Source: Thermodesulfobacteriota bacterium (GTDB taxonomy: Bacteria; Desulfobacterota; SM23-61). From it: a stretch of 5,987 bases of DNA. The stretch lies in NCBI GenBank assembly GCA_030018715.1, contig JASEHN010000196.1:1-5987 (forward strand), in the 5' to 3' direction. Shown here one piece after another: positions 1 to 3,968 of this stretch. The position numbers and the translations under genes were made by a program. Below the pieces are notes generated by a model, which was not told the DNA's origin, ran no database searches, and was given only the letters and a program-made list of their open reading frames with translations. Within the stretch, counting starts at the first letter, position 1, and each line of letters starts with the position of its first letter.

Positions 1-36
1 GGTTCATGGGGTAGGTAACTGAATATATTGCACTTT

Positions 37-70
37 TAATTCTTGAATTAGCTCATTATCTGATTATCAG
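37..70. promoter_or_regulatory. Two small palindromes upstream of the AbrB/PIN operon (candidate operator)
   Basis: Two perfect dyads lie just before the antitoxin gene: TAATTC-TT-GAATTA at 37-50 and CTGAT-T-ATCAG at 60-70. Antitoxins with AbrB-like domains commonly bind palindromes at their own promoter, so autoregulation is a reasonable inference. A weak -35-like TTGCAC (28-33) is present, but no convincing -10 at proper spacing was found, so the promoter itself is not placed. AT-rich DNA produces short dyads by chance, which limits confidence. Confidence 0.4.
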
Positions 71-86
71 AAAAAGGAGGAAATCC

Positions 87-374
87 ATGTTAGAGTTTAT
101 CGCCACGCCAAAGACGGCCCGGATAAGAGCCCGAGGCCAGCTCACCATTCCGCAAGATATTCGAGAGGCGCTCAACCTGGATGAACATGCAAGCGTCAAC
201 ATCTTTCGGGTGGGAAAAGTGCTGCTCATGACCCCCAAGAGATTACAACGAGCGTCGCTGAGCCGGGCTGTAGAGAAGGAAATGAAGCGGGAAGGCCTGA
301 CCTTGAAGGATCTGCTTAAAGAATTAAAAGAGCAACGGAGGCTTTATTTTGCAGAGACCTACCCGCAGGATTAA
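87..374 (+). CDS. AbrB/MazE-like (SpoVT-AbrB) antitoxin of a PIN toxin module
   Basis: This 95-residue protein has a swapped-hairpin AbrB domain at about residues 10-50. The characteristic run ARIRARGQLTIPQDIREAL is followed by short beta strands ending near VLLMTP. The tail (about 52-90) is charged and probably helical, which in this family wraps around and neutralises the partner toxin. The start is well supported by AAAAAGGAGG at 71-80, six bases before the ATG. The gene overlaps the following PIN-domain gene by 26 bp, as is usual for antitoxin-toxin pairs, and the toxin's ribosome site lies inside this gene. It likely represses its own operon through the upstream palindromes (inference). 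The family assignment is firm; the partner relationship rests on overlap and gene order. Confidence 0.88.
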   Translation: MLEFIATPKTARIRARGQLTIPQDIREALNLDEHASVNIFRVGKVLLMTPKRLQRASLSRAVEKEMKREGLTLKDLLKELKEQRRLYFAETYPQD

Positions 375-765
375 AATTTTTGTGGATACTAACGTGCTGG
401 TTGCTGGAATTGCCTCAGCAAGCGGAGCCTCGGCGGCGGTTTTGGATTTATGTGAGGCGGAAGTCATCCAGATGGTAATCAGCCGCCAGGTACTGATTGA
501 AGCAGATCGAACCTTCTCGGCTAAGTTGTCCGGATTGGTTAGCGGTTTCCGTCAATTCATGCGAAATCTCACCCCCTTGATGGTCGAAGATCCCTCAAAG
601 ATGATGATGGACAGAGCCCGTACGATGATTGACCCCAAGGATGCCTCCATTTTAGCCGCAGCCTTGGAAGCCCAGGTAGATTTTTTGATAACCCTTGATA
701 AGGGGCATTTTCTTTCGCAATCAACTCGAAGCAAAATACCCATCAAAAGTCATCACTCCATCTGA
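349..765 (+). CDS. PIN-domain (VapC-like) ribonuclease toxin, TTG start, frameshifted near the C-terminus
   Basis: PIN-domain toxins are Mg2+-dependent ribonucleases that cut RNA; the AbrB-like partner inhibits them. Visible acidic positions are D13 in IFVDTNVLVAG, E51 after ISRQVLI, D95/D98 in IDPKDASILAAA, and D111/D117 in DFLITLDKGHF, so the active site looks complete. The start is TTG at 349, preceded by GGAGG at 337-341 (7-base spacing) and overlapping the antitoxin gene by 26 bp, which implies translational coupling. The frame as read stops at 765 after an atypical tail, SKIPIKSHHSI. In the +1 frame the DNA continues KYPSKVITPSEFLRIF and ends with TGA at 830-832. That matches how PIN proteins of this group normally end (ITPxEFL). 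Removing one A from AAAA 733-736 restores a 160-residue protein. The gene is thus either mildly broken or carries a sequence error; the catalytic core is unaffected. Confidence 0.8.
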   Translation: MQRPTRRIKIFVDTNVLVAGIASASGASAAVLDLCEAEVIQMVISRQVLIEADRTFSAKLSGLVSGFRQFMRNLTPLMVEDPSKMMMDRARTMIDPKDASILAAALEAQVDFLITLDKGHFLSQSTRSKIPIKSHHSI

Positions 766-832
766 GTTCCTACGGATCTTCGAGCGTTCTTACCTTGAAG
801 ACGAATCTTGCCGGATCAATCCCCGGGGATGA
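734..832 (+). pseudogene. Out-of-frame C-terminal tail of the PIN toxin
   Basis: Reading from 734 in the +1 frame gives KYPSKVITPSEFLRIFERSY and then 12 more residues to TGA at 830-832. The ITPSEFL segment is the usual final strand and helix of PIN toxins of this type, and it follows directly from the LDKGHFL region when a single base is dropped in AAAA 733-736 (or AAAA 745-748). It is annotated separately so that the true 3' extent of the toxin gene is not lost. Confidence 0.7.
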
Positions 833-834
833 TC
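814..834. other. Palindrome at the end of the PIN gene
   Basis: The near-perfect dyad GATCAATCCCC/GGGGATGATC has one bulged A and is centred on CCCC|GGGG. It overlaps the restored toxin stop codon. A T-run (849-855) follows about 14 bases later, so it could be a weak terminator, but the dyad has no natural loop and the T-run is not adjacent. Function is unknown. Confidence 0.25.
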
Positions 835-845
835 GTGCAGAGAGG

Positions 846-1124
846 TTATTTTTTTGGGTAATAATAGAAAAGCGCCGAGCCGAGTTTTATAACCTCATAA
901 TATTTCTTTTGATGGCCCATAGGAAGCCCATCTAAAACAAATTGCCGATACTCCCTGCGAGCCAAATATTTACTTTTCCCAAATTGACTCAGGACAAGGT
1001 CTTTATCCATAATCTCCTTCCCACATTTCCAGCATTTCAAAGGGACCTGGGAAATCAGGCGCAGACGTGCCTTGGTTTTGAAATTTGGGGTGCGCCAATG
1101 AGGGCATGGGTAAACTTTGGCCAT
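846..1124 (-). pseudogene. Chimeric ORF: degenerate zinc-ribbon-like N-terminus fused to a RAYT transposase fragment
   Basis: A 92-codon minus-strand frame begins MAKVYPCPHW and joins two unrelated parts. Residues 1-38 carry C7-P-H and C31-W-K-C34-G, resembling a CxxC...CxxCG zinc ribbon in which the second cysteine is replaced by W10. From residue 39 the protein reads DKDLVLSQFGKSKYLARREY and on to GHQKKYYEV. This is the C-terminal region of a REP-associated tyrosine transposase and is nearly identical to the copy at 2078-2197. After YYEV the frame runs into unrelated residues (IKLGSALFYYYPKK). There is no convincing ribosome site, and an upstream extension of the frame only translates the heptamer repeat. 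It contains no catalytic residues of the transposase. I regard it as debris rather than a working gene, though the zinc-ribbon part could have been a real small ORF. Confidence 0.55.
890..1009. repeat. 120-bp direct repeat, copy 1 (RAYT fragment)
   Basis: Direct alignment with 2078-2197 (constant offset 1188) shows 118 of 120 identical bases. The mismatches are at 906 (C versus T) and 998 (G versus A). Identity stops abruptly at both ends. The segment encodes the C-terminal part of a RAYT transposase on the minus strand. Confidence 0.9.
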
Positions 1125-1130
1125 ACTGAA

Positions 1131-1172
1131 TAGTTCGGAGTTCAGAGTTAAGAGTTCGGAGTTGTGAATTAA
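1131..1172. repeat. Heptamer tandem array (GAGTTNN)
   Basis: Consecutive 7-base units read TAGTTCG, GAGTTCA, GAGTTAA, GAGTTCG, GAGTTGT, GAATTAA. The 7-bp phase is exact over six units with variation mostly in the last two positions. It separates the transposase debris from the second TA module. Such short-period arrays are probably slippage products or relics of repeat families dispersed in the genome. Confidence 0.75.
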
Positions 1173-1233
1173 AGGCATTAATTCTAAAATCCGCACTCCG
1201 CAATCTGCAAGTAATAAAGTATAAAGAAGTCAC

Positions 1234-1260
1234 CCATTACATATTACCATTACCATTAAA
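1234..1260. repeat. Short AT-rich tandem repeat (ATTACC)
   Basis: CCATTAC at 1234-1240 is followed by ATTACC, ATTACC, ATTAAA in tandem (1243-1260). It resembles the TTACC-type units at 2437-2471 on the other side of the TA module, so the module is bracketed by related simple sequence. Too short to be certain it is more than compositional. Confidence 0.45.
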
Positions 1261-1274
1261 TTATAAAATATTAC

Positions 1275-1303
1275 TTGACAACACCGCAATGGGCGGTTAT
1301 ATT
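1275..1303 (+). promoter_or_regulatory. Sigma70-type promoter of the RelE/Xre module with an inverted repeat in the spacer
   Basis: A consensus -35 box TTGACA (1275-1280) is separated by exactly 17 bp from TATATT (1298-1303), one mismatch from the consensus -10. The spacer contains the perfect inverted repeat ACCGC-AATGG-GCGGT (1283-1297), which is well placed as an operator for the Xre antitoxin. Expected transcription start is about 1309-1312, that is, at or next to the toxin ATG (1312), so the transcript may be leaderless. No Shine-Dalgarno sequence precedes the ATG, in agreement. Confidence 0.75.
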
Positions 1304-1311
1304 ATTACCAG

Positions 1312-1578
1312 ATGCCGTATCAAGTCAGGATCAAAAAGAAGGTTGACCGTGGGCTGAGTAAATTACCCAGACACGTGCAGCAGCTCTTATTCTTGCTTAT
1401 AGCCGACCTTCAGGCAGATGGTCCAATTCAAAGGAGTTGGCAGAACTTTTCTTCCCTCGGTGGAGATCGCTACCACTGCTATCTGACATATCGCTATGTA
1501 GCGTGTTGGACCTGTAAGAAAGTCGAGATTGTTATAGAGGTGTACTATGTTGGCTCTCGTGAAAAAGCCCCATATTGA
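1312..1578 (+). CDS. RelE/HigB-family toxin
   Basis: This 88-residue protein is of the RelE/ParE superfamily, whose members mostly act as ribosome-dependent mRNA interferases. The N-terminal helices (about 8-36, KKVDRGLSKLPRHVQQLL) are followed by the beta-sheet core with GGDRYHCYLTYRYVACW (about 51-66) and the terminal strand IEVYYVGSREKAPY ending at Y88. The basic and aromatic residues R53, H55 and the terminal YVGSREKAPY are typical of the subgroup paired with Xre antitoxins having an N-terminal neutralising segment. Length is normal for the family. The ATG directly follows a strong promoter and lacks a ribosome site. The gene overlaps the antitoxin gene by 32 bp; toxin-first order is characteristic of HigBA-like modules. 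Target specificity cannot be told from the sequence. Confidence 0.88.
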   Translation: MPYQVRIKKKVDRGLSKLPRHVQQLLFLLIADLQADGPIQRSWQNFSSLGGDRYHCYLTYRYVACWTCKKVEIVIEVYYVGSREKAPY

Positions 1579-1957
1579 GTTGGCTATCCAAGGGGAAGGC
1601 GTTGAAGACTTTCTATCGTGGATTAAGAAGCGGTACGACATCTCCGTCCTATCTGCCGCCGATACTGAACAAAGCGTTCCCGTAGAAGACACCGATTTCT
1701 GGCGGGAGATGGAGGCAAACCGGATTGGTAATCTTCTTGCCGCCGCCCGACTAAAGGCTGGATTGACGCAGGCGGAACTCGCGAAGCAATTGCGCATCCG
1801 GCAGAACATGATCAGCGACTATGAGAGAGGACGGCGCAAGCTCTCACCCTGCATGGCCAAGCGGTTCAGCAAGGCTCTCCACATCAATGAAGAGCATTTG
1901 AAATATAAGGGCGAACAACGGGCTCCAGTGGAACGCCTGCACGCCAGCGTCCGCTGA
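1547..1957 (+). CDS. Xre/HigA-type helix-turn-helix antitoxin
   Basis: This 136-residue protein has two parts. Residues about 6-52 (KKPHIELAIQGEGVEDFL onward, rich in acidic residues) form an N-terminal domain typical of antitoxins paired with this RelE subgroup and presumably neutralise the toxin. Residues about 60-118 are a Cro/C1-type helix-turn-helix, with AAARLKAGLTQAELAKQL as the first helices and RQNMISDYERGRRKLS as the recognition helix region. The ATG at 1547 is preceded by AGAGGTG (1536-1542); an in-frame GTG at 1559 (giving VKKPHIELA) is an alternative start. The 32-bp overlap with the toxin gene implies coupled translation. The likely operator is the inverted repeat in the promoter (1283-1297). 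The extreme C-terminus (GEQRAPVERLHASVR) looks non-conserved. A minus-strand transposase frame overlaps this end, so the tail may have been altered by insertion. Confidence 0.87.
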   Translation: MLALVKKPHIELAIQGEGVEDFLSWIKKRYDISVLSAADTEQSVPVEDTDFWREMEANRIGNLLAAARLKAGLTQAELAKQLRIRQNMISDYERGRRKLSPCMAKRFSKALHINEEHLKYKGEQRAPVERLHASVR

Positions 1958-1970
1958 GCCCGCCCGCTGG
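1944..1970. other. GC-rich inverted repeat at the antitoxin stop
   Basis: CCAGCG (1944-1949) and CGCTGG (1965-1970) are complementary arms around a 15-base loop spanning the antitoxin stop codon. No T-run follows, so it is not a standard intrinsic terminator. It may be a weak 3'-end hairpin of the TA transcript or chance in GC-rich DNA. Confidence 0.25.
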
Positions 1971-2077
1971 ACCTCCCACATGAGCATCATTGATTTCAAA
2001 AATGGCCGGATCAACGCTGGTCTTTTTCCGTTCGATTTGATCAATAAATTCATCCTCCCCCAAATACCTTTGATCCT

Positions 2078-2197
2078 TAACCTCATAATATTTTTTTTGA
2101 TGGCCCATAGGAAGCCCATCTAAAACAAATTGCCGATACTCCCTGCGAGCCAAATATTTACTTTTCCCAAATTGACTCAGGACAAAGTCTTTATCCA
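2078..2197. repeat. 120-bp direct repeat, copy 2 (inside the RAYT remnant)
   Basis: Partner of 890-1009 (118/120 identical). Here the segment is in its native context within the longer transposase remnant, so this copy, or a common full-length source, is the likely parent and copy 1 the derived fragment. Confidence 0.9.
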
Positions 2198-2436
2198 AAA
2201 GGTCATCTCTTCCCTTTCCTATATAGCTCAAGTGCCCCGTCCATAAATATTTTTCAGCATCCCCAACCACTCCAGCTCGCACCGGATTCAGATGAATATA
2301 ACGGACTAATTCCAGAAGATATATGTCCTTGTCGCAGAGAATAGCCTTATAGCGTCCCTGGAAAAGATGGCCAACCTTTCTATAACGCTTATTGAAATAG
2401 CGGGTATAGCGAAACTGGCGCCGAGGTACCGGACAC

Positions 2437-2471
2437 CTTATATTACCGTTGCCCTTACCCCTTACCCTTAT
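2437..2471. repeat. Heptamer tandem array (TTACCCT-like)
   Basis: Units in a 7-base phase read ATTACCG, TTGCCCT, TACCCCT, TACCCTT. The array starts about 20 bp outside the point where transposase homology breaks off (about 2417) and may mark the junction. It resembles the ATTACC repeats at 1234-1260. Confidence 0.55.
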
Positions 2472-2505
2472 ATAAAAAGTGATCGACGGTCAGCGGATTA
2501 AGGCC

Positions 2506-2533
2506 TTGACATCGGTAGTTGTTATGCGATAAA
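2506..2533 (+). promoter_or_regulatory. Candidate promoter of the TRAP operon
   Basis: A perfect -35 box TTGACA (2506-2511) is followed after 16 bp by GATAAA (2528-2533), a 4/6 match to the -10. It is the best sigma70-like pair I found between the transposase remnant and the transporter. It would give a 5' leader of roughly 260 nt. Confidence 0.4.
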
Positions 2534-2801
2534 GTGCCCATAAAAATTCGTACGATAGTGTGCGAAAATCTTGTTTTTGGAGGCTGGCCTAAAGGTTATG
2601 GCCAAGTAAATCCCCATTTCCCATGAGGGGAAAAGATGACGGTTTCATGTTGGTGCATAAAGGGGTATCCAGCAGAAGAAGAGAGAACGTCGCGGGTGTA
2701 AATCGGTTCGAAATTGAAGGAGAAGGAGGTGATGACAACCAGAGGAAAGGTGTAATCAGAGAAATTACAATGCCTCAAAGAGAGGGAAAGAGGAGGTAAA
2801 G
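2534..2801 (+). other. Long purine-rich 5' leader of the TRAP operon, no recognised gene
   Basis: I see no supported protein gene or known RNA family here. Visible elements are TGGCC...GGCCA (2585-2604), TTTCCC-ATGAG-GGGAAA (2617-2633), and TGTAAT-N7-ATTACA (2751-2769). There is also a near-perfect anti-16S match AAGGAGGTGAT (2723-2733) far upstream of the real start. Two tiny frames exist: MTTRGKV (2732-2755, with AAGGAG at 2717-2722 nine bases upstream) and MPQREGKRR (2770-2799, stopping within the transporter gene's ribosome site). Either could be a leader peptide, but both are too short to support on sequence alone. Confidence 0.35.
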
Positions 2802-3857
2802 ATGAGTACGAGATATCGAGGATTCATTGTAGCTCTTGCGCTTTTCGGGGCTTGGGCGTTGAGCGATACCGCATTCGCTCAACCGACGAAAAAGGCTCCG
2901 GAGATCAAGAAGCCCACAAAGGTGGAGAAAGTCGGGAGCGTTCCCAAAACCTTTATCACGGCTGCCTCGGGACCTATTGGGGGGACTTTCCTTCCTTACG
3001 TCGGCGGACTTGCGGTATACGCCACGGAAGCGATTGAAGGACTGACCGTTTCCATTGAGGCCACGGGCGGCTCCACAGAGAATGTCCATCTGATCGGCCG
3101 GAAAGAATCCCACATCGGCATTGCTCACGGCTCAACAATCTATAATGCCTCCAAAGGCCTCGATGAATATAAAGGTGTGGTCTACAAGGACCTGCGGGGG
3201 CTCTTTCGGACTTACGGCAATGTGGCGCATATTGTGACCCTGAAGAAAACCGGAATTAAAACCGTCGCCGACCTGAAGGGCAAGAGAATCAGTATGGGAA
3301 CCGCGGGGTCAGGCTCGGCCATCTCGGGAGAAAAATTTCTACGTCACCTGAAGCTGTGGGATAGTCTGAAGGCTGTCTACCTGCCGCCGATGGAGGCATC
3401 GGAAGCCCTGAAGGACGGCCGCATCGATGCCTATAACTGGCACACCGGGATCCCGTCGGCGGCCATCGTCGAAACGGCGGCAACCCATTCCAAAGAGATG
3501 GTCCTCCTCGACCTTCATACAATGGCTGAACAGTCGGGTTTCTACAAGGCCTTGCCCTATTATTCCTTCAGGGAACTTCCCGCCAAGACCTATATGGGCC
3601 AGGAGCAGCCGGTGCCCACATGGGACACAGGCTGCTTCATCATTGCCCACAAGGATCTCGATCCCCAGATCGCCTATTTGATCCTCAAAGCCTACTTCAG
3701 CGAAGCGGGGATGAAGTATGCCATCGCTGTCCATGCCTCAGCCAAAGAGACAACCATCCAGGATGCTCTGACTGGCTTTACCATTCCCCTGCATCCTGGC
3801 GCGGTGCGCTTCTGGGAGGAGAAGGGGCTCAAGGTCCCCCCAGAATTGCGGCCTTGA
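2802..3857 (+). CDS. TAXI-family TRAP transporter periplasmic solute-binding protein
   Basis: This 351-residue protein captures substrate in the periplasm and delivers it to the fused permease encoded next. It starts with a Sec signal peptide (MSTRYR, hydrophobic FIVALALFGAWAL, probable cleavage after AFA at residue 26). A Lys/Pro-rich linker (27-48) comes before the mature fold. TAXI hallmarks are GPIGGTFLPYVGGLA (57-71), EATGGSTENVHLIG (86-99), DLKGKRISMGTAGSGS (157-172), ALKDGRIDAYNWHTG (202-216) and IPLHPGAVRFWEEKGL (328-343). Length is normal for the family. The ATG is supported by AGGAGG at 2791-2796, five bases upstream. Family members bind glutamate, 2-oxoglutarate and similar anions, but the substrate here cannot be inferred. 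A strong hairpin follows the stop, and the permease starts 111 bp downstream, giving a two-gene operon. Confidence 0.92.
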   Translation: MSTRYRGFIVALALFGAWALSDTAFAQPTKKAPEIKKPTKVEKVGSVPKTFITAASGPIGGTFLPYVGGLAVYATEAIEGLTVSIEATGGSTENVHLIGRKESHIGIAHGSTIYNASKGLDEYKGVVYKDLRGLFRTYGNVAHIVTLKKTGIKTVADLKGKRISMGTAGSGSAISGEKFLRHLKLWDSLKAVYLPPMEASEALKDGRIDAYNWHTGIPSAAIVETAATHSKEMVLLDLHTMAEQSGFYKALPYYSFRELPAKTYMGQEQPVPTWDTGCFIIAHKDLDPQIAYLILKAYFSEAGMKYAIAVHASAKETTIQDALTGFTIPLHPGAVRFWEEKGLKVPPELRP

Positions 3858-3877
3858 TGCGAGAAAGTAGCACGGCA

Positions 3878-3916
3878 GGGGCCCTGGGAGATAGAATAAT
3901 CGCCTCCCGGCGCCCC
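3878..3916 (+). terminator. Intercistronic hairpin between binding protein and permease (attenuator or mRNA stabiliser)
   Basis: Arms GGGGC-C-CT-GGGAG (3878-3890) and CTCCC-GG-C-GCCCC (3904-3916) pair over 12 positions, including one G-U, with a single C-C mismatch and a 13-nt loop. A U-rich stretch (ATTTTCAGTTTCTT, 3917-3930) follows. The shape is that of a leaky intrinsic terminator or a 3' stabilising hairpin. Either would favour binding-protein over permease production, as commonly seen for binding-protein-dependent transporters. The interrupted U-tract argues against full termination. Confidence 0.6.
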
Positions 3917-3968
3917 ATTTTCAGTTTCTTGGCTCAGGATGCATCTCATAAGATCGGAGAAGATTTTC

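Larger units (their letters stand above)
1884..2429 (-). pseudogene. REP-associated tyrosine transposase (RAYT, Y1/IS200-like) remnant, truncated at both ends
   Basis: On the minus strand an open frame runs from about 2429 to a stop at 1884. Recognisable RAYT sequence starts at QFRYTRYFNKRYRKVGHLFQ (from 2417) and continues GRYKAILCDKD, YLLELVRYIHLNPVRAG, SQFGKSKYLARREYRQFVLD and GHQKKYYEV. It ends around VDPAIFEI (about 1992). By comparison with the E. coli RAYT (catalytic Y115 in DYIYINP), the Tyr of RYIHLNP is the expected catalytic residue and is present. The whole N-terminal half with the HUH metal site is missing, replaced upstream by a heptamer repeat array. Only a GTG at 2282 could serve as an internal start, which would drop the tyrosine as well. 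Downstream of 1989 the frame runs into sequence overlapping the antitoxin gene and has no transposase character. Not functional; a fossil of a RAYT. Confidence 0.85.

Noticed and set aside
1131..1260. CRISPR array
   Set aside because: The repeats are 6-7 bp and contiguous, without spacers of regular length.
890..2197. Composite transposon with two flanking insertion sequences
   Set aside because: The flanking copies are short internal fragments without transposase catalytic halves, ends or target duplications, so they cannot act as IS arms now.
2690..2720. tRNA-like GGTTCGAAA in the leader
   Set aside because: It resembles a tRNA T-loop, but there is no matching T-stem, acceptor stem or anticodon arm around it.
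2596..3128. Minus-strand ORFs opposite the leader and the start of the binding-protein gene
   Set aside because: They lack ribosome sites and recognisable domains, and 2775-3128 is the antisense shadow of the TAXI gene.
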